Notes: a model not told the origin generated them from the letters alone. DNA of 64,000 bases from Caulobacter vibrioides OR37 (GCF_000372645.1 NZ_APMP01000003.1:124029-188028); one strand, 5' to 3'. Counted from the first letter of the stretch, positions 37,157 through 46,270 are shown. Translations and numbers: made by a program.

Positions 37157-37281
37157 CAGCCCTGCTTGGCCTTGAAGCGCGGGTCGGTCTTGTTGATGAT
37201 GTAGATGACGCCCTTGCGGCGAACCATCTTGCAGTCGCGGTGGCGACCCTTCAGCGACTTCAGCGAGCTGCGAACCTTCAT
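37156..37281 (-). CDS. rpmJ: 50S ribosomal protein L36
   Basis: The product is 41 residues: [17 protein letters not shown], then [20 protein letters not shown] and AKQG. This is the alphaproteobacterial L36 form; only one cysteine remains where zinc-binding versions have more. The start ATG is at 37281. The last base of the stop TGA overlaps the HAD gene ATG. A small ribosomal protein of the large subunit heading a two- or three-gene transcript. Confidence 0.93.
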
Positions 37282-37493
37282 GACCGTCTCTGTACTTCAG
37301 CGGAGAGGTTCGGGCGCGCGAGCGGGCGGCCGGAACTTCCGGGGTGTTTCGGAGGCGGTGCGTATAAGCAGGACACGGCCGCGAGTCAATGCGCGGAAAG
37401 GACTTCGCGTCTTATTGGCGCCCGCGCGGAACTTCACCGCGCTGGCGCGCTTGTGATTGAAGCCTTTACACGAACCCCAGTAGCTTCCGCCCC

Positions 37494-38795
37494 ATGGCCA
37501 TGGATCGTCGCGTCTTTCTCGTTCTCCTGCTCGCCGGTTGCGCGGACACCTCTCCGCAAGGACCGCTGACGGCGGTCGCGCCTCCGCCGCCGCCCCAGCC
37601 GACTCCGGCCAAGCCCGCCGCGCCGCCGCCCTCGCCGGACACGCCCGTGCCCGCCGGCGAACTGGCCTTCGACACCTGGATGAAGGATTTCCGCGTCCGC
37701 GCCCTGGCCGCGGGCCTGTCCCCCGCCCTGCTGGACCGCGAGCTGTCGGGCGTCACGCCCGATCCCAAGGTCATCAGCCTGGACAGCCGCCAGCCGGAGT
37801 TCTCCAAGCCGGTCGGCGACTACATCAGGGGCGTGATCAGCGACGACCGCATCGCCGTGGGCCGCCGCAAGCGCGAAGAGCTGACCTTCCTGCCCGCGAT
37901 CGAGGCCCGCTACGGCGTGCCGCGCGACATCCTGCTGGCCGTCTGGGCCATGGAATCGGCGTTCGGCCAGCTGCAAGGCAATTTCGACGTCATCCGCTCC
38001 ATGGTCAGCCTGGCCGCCGACGGACGCCGGCGCGCCTGGGCCGAGGGCGAGCTGATCGCGGCGCTGAAGATCATCGATTCGGGCGAGGTCTCCCGCGCCC
38101 AGCTGCGCGGCTCATGGGCCGGCGCCATGGGCCAGACCCAGTTCATCCCGTCCAGCTATCGCTCCACCGCCGTGGACTTCGACGGCGACGGCCGGCGCGA
38201 CATCTGGTCCTCGGACGCCGACTCGCTGGCCTCGGCCGCCAACCTCCTGATGAAGGGCGGCTGGAAGCCCGGCGTCGGCTGGGCCAAGGAGGTCCTTCTC
38301 CCCGCCGGCTTCGACTATTCGGTCACCGAGGTCGAAAAGCAGCCGCCGGCGTGGTGGGAGGCCCGGGGCGTGCGCCGGGCCGACGGCCTGGCCTGGACGG
38401 CGGCGGACGCGGCCTCGCCGGCCATGCTGATCCTGCCGGCGGGCGCGACCGGTCCGGCGTTCCTGGCCCTGCCCAACCACTTCGCCATCCGCGCCTACAA
38501 CAACTCCACCGCCTACGCCCTGGGCATCGGCCTGCTGGCGGACCGCTTCGGCGGCGGCGGACCGCTGGTCACGCCGTGGCCGGTCGAGACGCCGCTGAAC
38601 CTGGCCGACCGCATGGCGGCCCAGATCGCCCTGTCGCGCCTCGGCTTCGACCCCGGTCCGGCCGACGGCGTCATCGGCGTGGGCACCCGCAAGGCCCTGC
38701 GCGCCTGGCAGCAGAGCCAGCAACTGCCGGCCGACGGCTATCTGTCGGCCGACATGGTCGCTCGCCTGAAGGCTCGGGCAGGCATCAGCCCGTAG
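37494..38795 (+). CDS. Lytic murein transglycosylase lipoprotein (MltB-like)
   Basis: The product is 433 residues. A lipoprotein signal with lipobox LLAGC (Cys16) is followed by a proline-rich linker (about 25-55), the transglycosylase domain (LPAIEARYGVPRDILLAVWA, catalytic Glu in MESAFG, GSWAGAMGQTQFIPSSYRST) and a C-terminal peptidoglycan-binding domain (SRLGFDPGPADGVIGVGTRK). It should sit in the outer membrane and cleave glycan strands with anhydro-muropeptide formation. Its end overlaps the convergent epimerase gene by 11 bases. Confidence 0.93.
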   Translation: MAMDRRVFLVLLLAGCADTSPQGPLTAVAPPPPPQPTPAKPAAPPPSPDTPVPAGELAFDTWMKDFRVRALAAGLSPALLDRELSGVTPDPKVISLDSRQPEFSKPVGDYIRGVISDDRIAVGRRKREELTFLPAIEARYGVPRDILLAVWAMESAFGQLQGNFDVIRSMVSLAADGRRRAWAEGELIAALKIIDSGEVSRAQLRGSWAGAMGQTQFIPSSYRSTAVDFDGDGRRDIWSSDADSLASAANLLMKGGWKPGVGWAKEVLLPAGFDYSVTEVEKQPPAWWEARGVRRADGLAWTAADAASPAMLILPAGATGPAFLALPNHFAIRAYNNSTAYALGIGLLADRFGGGGPLVTPWPVETPLNLADRMAAQIALSRLGFDPGPADGVIGVGTRKALRAWQQSQQLPADGYLSADMVARLKARAGISP

Positions 38796-39630
38796 AGACG
38801 TCCATCCAGATCGAGCGGCTCTCGCCGGGCGCCAGCCTAATCATGCCGGTGTCCCCGGCGCCGAACGGATCGGGACGGCTGGCGCAAGGCTCGACGCACA
38901 CGAAGTCCTCGCCTGGCGGCGCATAGACGTGCAGCCAGCGGCATTCGGGCGAGGCGGTGATCACGGTGTCCGGCGCGCCGGGGGCCGACAGGACCGCGCG
39001 CTGATCCCATCCGGTATAGCAGTGATCGATCAGGTCAGGTCCCTCGACCGCCGCGCCCTTCGCCCAGTCCGGCCCCCAGACGCCCCGATGATGAACGGTC
39101 GGCAGCACGTCGGCGTCGACCATCCAGACCCCGTCGTTGGCCGCCGTCAGGGTCTCGCCCGTCCGACGCGGGAAATAGGGATGAAGACCCAGGCCGGCGG
39201 GCATGGCCGTCTCGTCCGTGTTGGTCACGGTAAGTGTGACGCGGAATCCGGTGTCGCCGAGCACGAAGCGCTGCTCGGCGCGATAGGCCCAGGGCCAGTC
39301 GCCCCGCGCGTGGTCGTGGACGAGGGTCGCCTCGGCGGCGTCCGCCCGCGCCACGCTCCAGACGGCGCGCCAACCCTGGCCGTGCAGGGCGTGCGGATGG
39401 CCAGGGAGATTCGGCGCCAGGGCGACCTCGCGCCCCTCGAAGACGAAGCGGCCGTTGGGAACGCGGTTGCAGAACGGGACCAGTGGGAAATTGCCCGTCA
39501 GCAGGGGGTCCAGAACCCCGGCGGGCGCCGGCCGCAGCACGTCACGGCCGTTGACGGTGAAACCCGCGATCGCTCCGCCCGTCTCGGGCGCGAGGATCAG
39601 GCGGGCGGACCCTTTTTCGAGGACGGTCAT
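38785..39630 (-). CDS. Aldose 1-epimerase family protein
   Basis: The product is 281 residues from ATG 39630. The fold signature runs FPLVPFCNRVPNGRFVFEG, HPHALHGQGWRAVW (catalytic His), GLHPYFPRR (second His) and the late acid in CVEPCASRPDPF. It should interconvert alpha and beta anomers of aldoses. Gene order gives no sugar operon. It overlaps mltB-like gene ends by 11 bases, and its start is 99 bases from the divergent YcaQ-type gene. Confidence 0.9.
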   Translation of the reverse strand: MTVLEKGSARLILAPETGGAIAGFTVNGRDVLRPAPAGVLDPLLTGNFPLVPFCNRVPNGRFVFEGREVALAPNLPGHPHALHGQGWRAVWSVARADAAEATLVHDHARGDWPWAYRAEQRFVLGDTGFRVTLTVTNTDETAMPAGLGLHPYFPRRTGETLTAANDGVWMVDADVLPTVHHRGVWGPDWAKGAAVEGPDLIDHCYTGWDQRAVLSAPGAPDTVITASPECRWLHVYAPPGEDFVCVEPCASRPDPFGAGDTGMIRLAPGESRSIWMDVSTG

Positions 39631-39729
39631 GCGGCGGACTCCCAAACAGCGGACGCGGCGCATCGGTATGGCCGTTCGATCGTCGGGCCAAGCCTTGCGC
39701 GCCTTGGCGACGCGAGCTCAACTGCCGCC

Positions 39730-40926
39730 ATGGTCGAAACCCTTTCCGCGAAGGACGCGCGGCGCATCGCTCTGGCCGCGCAGGGCTTTGGCCGCCCGCG
39801 TCCCGCCGCGCCCGCCAAACGTCACCTGCTGTCGACGATCGAGGCGCTGGGCGTCGTCCAGATCGACTCGGTCAACGTCCTGTCGCGCTCACACTATCTG
39901 CCGATCTTCTCGCGGCTGGGCGCGTATGACCGGACGCTGCTCGACGACCTGGCCTGGGGCAAGACGCGCGCCCTGGCCGAATACTGGGCGCACGAGGCCT
40001 CTCTGACGCCGCTGGCGCTGCATCCGATGCTGCGTTGGCGGATGGCGGACGCGGCCGCGGGCGTCGGGGTCTGGAAGCATGTCGCCGCCTTTCTCCGCGA
40101 CCACCCCGACTTCATCGACCAGGCCCTGGCGGCCGTCGCCGAGCGCGGGCCGCTGACCGCCTCCGAGCTGAACCTGGGCGCCAAGGGCGAGGGCGGCTGG
40201 TGGGGCTGGAGCGAAGGCAAGCGGGCGATGGAGTGCCTGTTCTGGACCGGCCGCCTGACCACCGCCACCCGCCGCGCCAGCTTCGAGCGGGTGTATGATC
40301 TGCCGGAAAGGGCTTTGCGATCGATCAGCCAGACGCCGACGCCCGACCGCGACGAGGCCCATCGCGTCTTGCTGGCGACCGCTGGCAGGGCGATGGGCGT
40401 GGCCACGGAGCGAGACCTGCGAGACTATTTCCGCCTTGGCCCAGCCGACACCCGTAAGGCGCTGGCCAAACTCGTCGAAGACGGAATCCTGACGACGGTT
40501 CAGGTCGAAGGATGGGATCAACCGGCCTTTCTATGGCCAGCAACCCGCCGTCCCCGCGCCATCAAGGCCGACGCCCTGCTTTCGCCGTTCGACAACCTGA
40601 TCTGGTTCCGCGAGCGGACCGAGCGCCTTTTCGGCGTGCGCGTGCGGCTGGAGATCTACACGCCGGCCCACAAGCGCACCCACGGCTACTACGTCCTGCC
40701 GTTCCTTCAGGACGAGACGATCACCGCCCGAGTCGATCTGAAGGCCGACCGCAAGGCGGGCAGACTGCTGGTCCAGGCCGCCCATGCCGAGCCCGCCGCG
40801 AACGCGGAAACCGCCCCTCGACTGTGGCGTGAACTCACGCGAATAGCGGCCTGGCTGGGCCTGGAGGGGATCGAGGTTCGCTCCGTGGGCGAACTCTCAC
40901 CCAAACTGAGTTTGAAAGCTACCTAA
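39730..40926 (+). CDS. YcaQ/AlkX-type DNA glycosylase (winged helix)
   Basis: The product is 398 residues from ATG 39730. The HTH_42 superfamily pattern is clear: ALGVVQIDSVNVLSRSHYLP, EYWAHEASLTPL, LFWTGRLTTATR, and LLSPFDNLIWFRERTERLF. The QID triplet fits the catalytic Gln-x-Asp motif of AlkX/YcaQ, which unhooks interstrand DNA crosslinks, rather than the QxQ of AlkZ. It is likely a base-excision repair enzyme. It shares an upstream region with the divergent epimerase gene. Confidence 0.88.
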   Translation: MVETLSAKDARRIALAAQGFGRPRPAAPAKRHLLSTIEALGVVQIDSVNVLSRSHYLPIFSRLGAYDRTLLDDLAWGKTRALAEYWAHEASLTPLALHPMLRWRMADAAAGVGVWKHVAAFLRDHPDFIDQALAAVAERGPLTASELNLGAKGEGGWWGWSEGKRAMECLFWTGRLTTATRRASFERVYDLPERALRSISQTPTPDRDEAHRVLLATAGRAMGVATERDLRDYFRLGPADTRKALAKLVEDGILTTVQVEGWDQPAFLWPATRRPRAIKADALLSPFDNLIWFRERTERLFGVRVRLEIYTPAHKRTHGYYVLPFLQDETITARVDLKADRKAGRLLVQAAHAEPAANAETAPRLWRELTRIAAWLGLEGIEVRSVGELSPKLSLKAT

Positions 40927-41112
40927 GCGCGATACATCGCTCGCCTCGACTGTAAAGTATTGTAAAAATGTCTGACAAATACGAGCAAGCCCAGGCGGTG
41001 CGAGGTAAACATGAGTTGCAGGTCTCCTGCTCGTCGCCCCACCGACAGCGAGATGACCGAGGCGCGCCTCGCTCCCCCGCGAGGCGCGCCACTTCCCAGC
41101 TTAAGTGATTGC

Positions 41113-41820
41113 ATGAAAGTCGCGCTGCTCGACGACGACCCCAGCCACAACGCGCTCGTCGCCTCGGTGCTGACCCCAAGCGGTTTCGTCTGCACCAGCT
41201 TTACTCAGCCCTCGCGGCTTCTGGCGGAACTGCGCAAGCAGACCTTCGACCTGATCATCCTTGACTGGAACATGCCCGAGCTGTCGGGCATCGAAACCCT
41301 GAAACTGCTGCGCGAGGATCCGGCGACGGCGCCGCCGGTGCTGCTTCTGACCAGCCGCTCGGTCGAGGCCGACCTGGTGGAGGGCCTGAACGCCGGCGCC
41401 GACGACTACATCGTCAAGCCGTTGCAGCCGCAGGTGCTGCTGGCGCGCGTCAACGCCGTGGTCCGCCGCATCCACCGTCCGCCGGTCACGCCTCAGATCG
41501 AACAGCACGGCCCGTATCGGCTGGATCCCGGCGCCCAGACCGCGTCCTGGAAAGGTCACGTCGAGGCCTTGACGCCCAAGGAGTTCCAGCTGGCGTCCCT
41601 GCTGTTCAACAATCTGTCGCGGCCTTTGTCGCGCGAGTACCTGCTGCGCCGGATCTGGGGCCAGCGGCCGGATCTCGAAACCCGCACCCTGGACGCGCAC
41701 GTGTCGCGTTTGCGGGCGAAGCTGCACCTGCGGCCGAATAACGGTTTCCGACTCAGCACCGTCTACGGTTTCGGGTATCGTTTGGAAGCGTGTGATCCCG
41801 AGACGGGCGGGGGAGAGTAG
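41113..41820 (+). CDS. OmpR-type response regulator
   Basis: The product is 235 residues: a receiver (1-120; acidic residues in LLDDDPS, phospho-acceptor Asp in IILDWNMPE, Lys in YIVKPLQ) and a winged-helix DNA-binding domain (about 140-230; LTPKEFQLASLLFNN, DAHVSRLRAKLHL, STVYGFGYRLE). The ATG at 41113 follows TTAAGTGATTGC. It is the first gene of a three-gene operon: the LysM-FecR gene follows four bases later and the CHASE2 kinase overlaps that, so the kinase is its probable partner. Confidence 0.92.
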   Translation: MKVALLDDDPSHNALVASVLTPSGFVCTSFTQPSRLLAELRKQTFDLIILDWNMPELSGIETLKLLREDPATAPPVLLLTSRSVEADLVEGLNAGADDYIVKPLQPQVLLARVNAVVRRIHRPPVTPQIEQHGPYRLDPGAQTASWKGHVEALTPKEFQLASLLFNNLSRPLSREYLLRRIWGQRPDLETRTLDAHVSRLRAKLHLRPNNGFRLSTVYGFGYRLEACDPETGGGE

Positions 41821-41824
41821 AGTT

Positions 41825-43165
41825 ATGAACAGGGCCGCGGGGGCGAGCCTCCTTCTGGCGGCGGCGCTGGCGACGAGCGCGGCGCGCGCCCAGACCAGCG
41901 CCTCGGCCGAACCGCCGGTGGCCTATATGGTCAAGCCGGGCGACACCCTGATCGGGATCGCCGCGCGCTACATGAACCGCCCTAGCGACTACCGCGCCGT
42001 GCAGAAGGCCAATGGCGTGGCCCGCCCCACGCGCCTGCGCAGCGGCTCGCAACTCAATATCGATCCAAACCTGCTGAAGGCGACGCCGATCGTCGCCTCG
42101 TTGTCGGCCTTTTCCGGTCCCGTGCTGATCGAGACGGGCGGCCAGAGCACGCCTGCCCGGGTGGGGATGCCGCTGCGGGAAGGCCAGGGCGTGGTGACCG
42201 GTCCCGGCGCTTTCGCCACCTTCGAGCTGGAGGACGGCTCGCGCGTCACCCTGCCCTCGAACACCCGCGTTCGCATCGCCAAGCTGCGCCAGGTGCTGAT
42301 CAACAACGCCCCCCAACGGGTATTCCAGCTGGACCAGGGTCGGGGAACGATCTCTGCCACGCCGAACCAGACGCCCGGCGCCCGGTTCGAGGTGCGCACG
42401 CCGGTCTCGGTCTCGGCCGTGCGCGGCACCGAGTTCCGCGTCGGCGCGGACGGCGACAAGGCCCAGACCGAGGTGCTGAAGGGCGCCGTCGGCGTGGACG
42501 CCGGCGCGGTCGCCACCGGCGGCGCGCCGATCCCGGCCGGCTTCGGCGTCGGGGTCTCGGCCGCGGGGGTCAGCGAACCGGTCAAGCTGCTGCCCGCGCC
42601 CAAGCTTGGCCCGGGCGGCCAGACCCAGAGCGACAAGGTCGTCCGCTTCACGGTCCAGCCCCTCGAGGGCGCGGCCGCCTACCGGCTGCAATTGGCCCGC
42701 GACGCCGGCTTCATCGACATCTTCGCCGAGACGGTGACAAAGGCCGCCACCCAGCCGCCCAGCGCCGCCGAATTCGGCGCGGTGAGCAACGGCACCTATT
42801 TCGTGCGCCTGACGGCGCTGGACGCGCAGGGGCTGGAAGGCTTCCCCGCCGACTACAGCTTCGACCGCGATCTCGACACCCTGGACGCCGGCGCGCCTCG
42901 CGACAGCCGCGAGGGCAAGCACCGCAAGTTCCTGTTCCGCTGGAGTTCGGCCGGCGACGGGACGCGCAACTATCGGTTCCAGCTGTTCGCCGCCAAGGAT
43001 CCCAATCGGCCGCTGGTCGACCAGCCGGGTCTTTCGGAACCACAGCTGACGCTGACCGACCTGCCGCCCGGCGAGTACGCCTGGCGCGTCGCCGTCGTGC
43101 GCTTCAAGGACGGGACGGTGACCGAAAAGCTTGGGCCGCCCCAGACGCTGCGGATCGGCGGATGA
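41825..43165 (+). CDS. LysM and FecR domain periplasmic protein
   Basis: The product is 446 residues. A signal peptide ends ARA-QTSAS (about residue 24). Next is a LysM domain (YMVKPGDTLIGIAARYMNRP, then ANGVARPTRLRSGSQLNI), a FecR domain (about 100-215; GPGAFATFELEDGSRVTLPS, SVSAVRGTEFRVGADG) and a C-terminal pair of beta-sandwich, fibronectin-like repeats (AYRLQLARDAGFIDIF, YRFQLFAAKDPNR). It should bind peptidoglycan in the periplasm and may pass a signal to the CHASE2 kinase, whose start overlaps its stop. Confidence 0.92.
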   Translation: MNRAAGASLLLAAALATSAARAQTSASAEPPVAYMVKPGDTLIGIAARYMNRPSDYRAVQKANGVARPTRLRSGSQLNIDPNLLKATPIVASLSAFSGPVLIETGGQSTPARVGMPLREGQGVVTGPGAFATFELEDGSRVTLPSNTRVRIAKLRQVLINNAPQRVFQLDQGRGTISATPNQTPGARFEVRTPVSVSAVRGTEFRVGADGDKAQTEVLKGAVGVDAGAVATGGAPIPAGFGVGVSAAGVSEPVKLLPAPKLGPGGQTQSDKVVRFTVQPLEGAAAYRLQLARDAGFIDIFAETVTKAATQPPSAAEFGAVSNGTYFVRLTALDAQGLEGFPADYSFDRDLDTLDAGAPRDSREGKHRKFLFRWSSAGDGTRNYRFQLFAAKDPNRPLVDQPGLSEPQLTLTDLPPGEYAWRVAVVRFKDGTVTEKLGPPQTLRIGG

Positions 43166-45441
43166 CCCGCGCGGGGGCTCGCCCGCAGAAGCCGACAGGA
43201 CGTTTGCCGTCGTGGCTGCTGTTGTCGGGCCTGGCCAGCATTTGCTTCGCGCTTTTCGCGTGGTTTCCGCCCACGCGGATCGACAACGTGCTGTACGACG
43301 TGCTGGCGCGGGTCAGCGCCCGACCGGCCGATACCAACATCCTGATGGTCGATATCGACGACCGCAGCCTGGCCGAACTGGGCGCGTGGCCATGGCCGCG
43401 GGACCTGCACGCGCGGATGATCGATCGCCTGGGCCAGGCCGGCGCCAAGACCATCGTCTACGACGTGCTGTTCAGCGAGCCTGGCGATCCGGCCCAGGAC
43501 CAGGCGCTGGGCCAGGCCATCGAACGATCGGGCAAGGTCTATCTGCCGCAGTTCCTGACCAGCGCCGGGGCGGACGCGCCTCGGCGAGTGGTCGGATCGA
43601 TCCCGGCCATCGCCAAGGGCGCGGCGGGCGCCGGCCTGGCCCACGTCCGGTTCGACGACGACGGCGTCGTGCGCCGCATGGCGCCGTTCGAGACCGACGG
43701 CGCGAACCTCGCCCCCGATCTGATGACCGTCGTTCATCGCGCCACCCATCCGGTCGGGGCGCGCGACATGACCCGAGGCTTCGACGAGACCCTGTTGATC
43801 CCGTTCGCCGGCCCGCCGTCGATCTATCGCCACATCAGCTTCTCCAGCGTGCTGAACGGCGAAGCGCCGGCCTCGCTGATCAGCGGCCGCACGGTGTTCG
43901 TTGGACTGACCGCCCCTGGCCTGGGCCCCGCCTTTCCGACGCCCGTCACGCCCGACGCGTCCAGCATGACCGGGGTGCAGCTACAGGCCAGCGTGCTGGA
44001 CGGCCTGCGTAGCGGCTTGATGATCCGGGAGGCCGGACCGGAGGGCCGCGCGGCCTTCGCCCTGACGCTGTTGTGGCTGCTGCTGGCCGGCTTTCTGGTC
44101 TTGCCGCCGCGCGCCAATCTCGTCTTGCTAGCGGCGCTCTGCGCGGTAGGCCTCGCCTATTCGGCGGCGATGTTCTGGCTGGCCCACCTTTGGCTCTCGC
44201 CCATCGCCGCGGTGCTGGGCATGACGCTGGTGGCCCTGATCTGGGGATGGATGCAGTTGGCGCGGGTGAATGATCTTTTGAGCCGGGAACTGGCCCGTAT
44301 CCGGTCGATCGTGCGCGGCCGCCGCGTCCAGCCGATGGATTTTGAAAGCGACGTGGTCGCCCGCCAGGCCTCGAGCCTGGGCGAGGCGATCACCCGGATG
44401 GACGATCTCCGCCGCTTCTCGGCCGACGCCCTGTTCAGCCTGCCCGACGCCACCCTGGTCGCCGACGCCCACGGCCGGGCCATCGCCGCCAACGCCGCCG
44501 CCAACGCGCTGTTCCGCCCGACCCAGCTCACCGTGCTGGGCGCGTCGCTGGCCGATCTCGTTAACGCCCTGGAGCCGCTAGGCAAGCGCTTCGAGCTGGA
44601 CTGGCCCCCGCCCGCCGACGAGCATGAGCCCATCGATCTTCATCTGGTCGATGGCCGGGTCTTCCAGCTGCAGACCGTGTTCCGGCGGGACGAGACCGGC
44701 GCCCCGGCGGGCTGGATCGTGCGCCTGGCCGACATCTCGATCCTCACCGCCGCCATGCGCCAGCGCGAACAGGCGCTGCAGTTGCTGACCCACGACATGC
44801 GCTCGCCCCAGACCTCGATCCTGGCCCTGCTGGCGACGACCCCGGACCTGCCGACCGAGACCGCCGACCGCATCGCGGCCTATGCCCGCCGCACCTTGGC
44901 CCTGGCCGACGGTTTCGTGCAGCTGGCGCGGGCCGAGGTCACGCCGGTGTCGTTGGAGCCGGTGGATCTGGCCGACATCACCGTTGAGGCGATCGACGAG
45001 CTGTGGCCGCAGTCCGCCCAGCGACGGATTGAGATCCAGCAGATCGGCGGCGAAACGCCGCTCGTCGTGCTGGGCGATCGAGGGGTGCTGTCGCGCACCC
45101 TGATCAATCTGCTGGGCAACGCGGTCAAATACAGCCCCGAGGGCTCGAGGATCACCGTCACGCTGTCGGAGCAGTCGTCGCCGAACGGTCCGATGGCCCA
45201 CGTCGCCATCGCCGACCAAGGGCCTGGTTTCTCGCGCGAGGAGGCCGCGGCGGCCTTCCTACCGTTTCAGCGTTTCGAGCGCCCCGGTTCCGTCGCGGGC
45301 GCGGGGGGCGCGGGCCTGGGCCTGGCCTTCGTGCACGCGGCCGTGGCCCGCCACGGCGGCGAGGTGTCGTGTCGCAGCACGGCGGGAGTCGGGGCCGAGT
45401 TCACCGTGCGCCTCCCGCGCCTGGTCGCCGGCCGCCCCTGA
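43162..45441 (+). CDS. CHASE2 sensor histidine kinase
   Basis: The product is 759 residues. An N-terminal helix, then the CHASE2 domain (about 38-290; VDIDDRSLAELGAWPWPRDL, YDVLFSEPGDPAQDQALG), then three membrane helices (about 295-360), a PAS-like segment, the phospho-acceptor His544 (LLTHDMRSPQTS) and an ATPase domain (NLLGNAVKYSPEG, IADQGPGF, GAGLGLAFVHAAV). The extracytoplasmic CHASE2 domain senses an unknown cue. The gene starts in the ATGA overlap with the LysM-FecR gene, which fits a shared signal complex and phosphotransfer to the OmpR-type regulator. Confidence 0.93.
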   Translation: MTRAGARPQKPTGRLPSWLLLSGLASICFALFAWFPPTRIDNVLYDVLARVSARPADTNILMVDIDDRSLAELGAWPWPRDLHARMIDRLGQAGAKTIVYDVLFSEPGDPAQDQALGQAIERSGKVYLPQFLTSAGADAPRRVVGSIPAIAKGAAGAGLAHVRFDDDGVVRRMAPFETDGANLAPDLMTVVHRATHPVGARDMTRGFDETLLIPFAGPPSIYRHISFSSVLNGEAPASLISGRTVFVGLTAPGLGPAFPTPVTPDASSMTGVQLQASVLDGLRSGLMIREAGPEGRAAFALTLLWLLLAGFLVLPPRANLVLLAALCAVGLAYSAAMFWLAHLWLSPIAAVLGMTLVALIWGWMQLARVNDLLSRELARIRSIVRGRRVQPMDFESDVVARQASSLGEAITRMDDLRRFSADALFSLPDATLVADAHGRAIAANAAANALFRPTQLTVLGASLADLVNALEPLGKRFELDWPPPADEHEPIDLHLVDGRVFQLQTVFRRDETGAPAGWIVRLADISILTAAMRQREQALQLLTHDMRSPQTSILALLATTPDLPTETADRIAAYARRTLALADGFVQLARAEVTPVSLEPVDLADITVEAIDELWPQSAQRRIEIQQIGGETPLVVLGDRGVLSRTLINLLGNAVKYSPEGSRITVTLSEQSSPNGPMAHVAIADQGPGFSREEAAAAFLPFQRFERPGSVAGAGGAGLGLAFVHAAVARHGGEVSCRSTAGVGAEFTVRLPRLVAGRP

Positions 45442-45448
45442 GGCGCGT

Positions 45449-45958
45449 TCAGCGTTTGCTCGGCGCCTGCAGCGCCTGAACCAGTTGGTCGGCCGTCGCC
45501 GCCGGCTCGCCCTTGCGCTGCCGGATCGACGACCAGGCCACCGTCTTGCCCGTGGCGGGGTCGACGACGGCCAGGGTGACGACGCGGACGGGGCCCTTAC
45601 GGCTCCAGGGCCGAGCCTTGGGGGGCGCGCTGCGCCAGGCCGAGGCGTCCAGGGAACCCGAGGCGCTGGAAACGCCCAGACTGGACGGCGCGGTCGCCAC
45701 GCCGACCTGGACCAGATAGGCGGACCCGGCCTTGCCGCCGCCGTTCGCGGCCCCCGCCGCCGCGCTCAGCCGCTCGACGGCGCGAGCCTGCACGGCCTTG
45801 GCGAAGGCCGCGTCGGCGCCGTCGGCCTGGCTGGCGAAAGGGGCGAGGCTGACGCCCCGCAGCGCGGAAAGGTCGCCCTGTCCCACCGCGCGCGGCGCGG
45901 CGCACGCGCTCAGCATCGCCAGGCACGCGCCGGCCAGAACAAGAACGCGTCCGCGCAT
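45449..45958 (-). CDS. Predicted lipoprotein, unknown
   Basis: The product is 169 residues. The signal MRGRVLVLAGACLAMLSAC carries a lipobox LSAC, so it should be lipid-anchored. The mature part has a central beta-like region (SAYLVQVGVATAPSSLG, VRVVTLAVVDPATGKTVAWS) and a glycine/alanine-rich linker. A resemblance to DUF4136-type lipoproteins is possible but weak. It ends seven bases from the CHASE2 kinase stop, on the opposite strand. Confidence 0.75.
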   Translation of the reverse strand: MRGRVLVLAGACLAMLSACAAPRAVGQGDLSALRGVSLAPFASQADGADAAFAKAVQARAVERLSAAAGAANGGGKAGSAYLVQVGVATAPSSLGVSSASGSLDASAWRSAPPKARPWSRKGPVRVVTLAVVDPATGKTVAWSSIRQRKGEPAATADQLVQALQAPSKR

Positions 45959-46008
45959 GATCAATCGCCCCCAGGTGTCTTCAATGTCGGAACGATAGCG
46001 CCGCCGGC

Positions 46009-46167
46009 TCAGGCCAGCCAGGCGTGAATGACCGCCGCCGCCACGAACAGCAGCGCCCAGATCAAGGCCGCCGCGGCGACGACCAGGGGAGCCGGAGACC
46101 AGACGCGTCGCGGCTTCGCAACGCCGGTGGCGGAAACGCCCGGCCGTGTCGCGCCGTACTGGGTCAT
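46009..46167 (-). CDS. 52-residue single-pass membrane protein
   Basis: ATG at 46167 opens a frame MTQYGATRPGVSATGVAKPR, then RVWSPAPLVVAAAALIWALL and FVAAAVIHAWLA, ending at 46009. Basic residues (KPRR) precede one hydrophobic helix (about 28-51), predicting a cytoplasmic N-terminus. It has no recognised family. It lies directly upstream of the lipoprotein gene, with 50 bases between, and could be co-transcribed. High GC makes chance frames common, but the organised topology supports it. Confidence 0.55.
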   Translation of the reverse strand: MTQYGATRPGVSATGVAKPRRVWSPAPLVVAAAALIWALLFVAAAVIHAWLA

Positions 46168-46253
46168 GGCTCGACCTAAACTCCCCTCGCTCGATGAAGA
46201 AGAGGACTAAAAGCAAGACGGCCGCCGCGCCAAGGCGCGATCGCCCCGCCGTT

Positions 46254-46270
46254 ACAATGGATTACATTGT
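46254..46270. promoter_or_regulatory. 17-base perfect inverted repeat upstream of the ECF cassette
   Basis: ACAATG-GATTA-CATTGT, six-base arms with a five-base centre, stands out as AT-rich in a GC-rich region 291-307 bases before the sigma gene start. It has the form of a dimeric-regulator operator. Confidence 0.4.
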
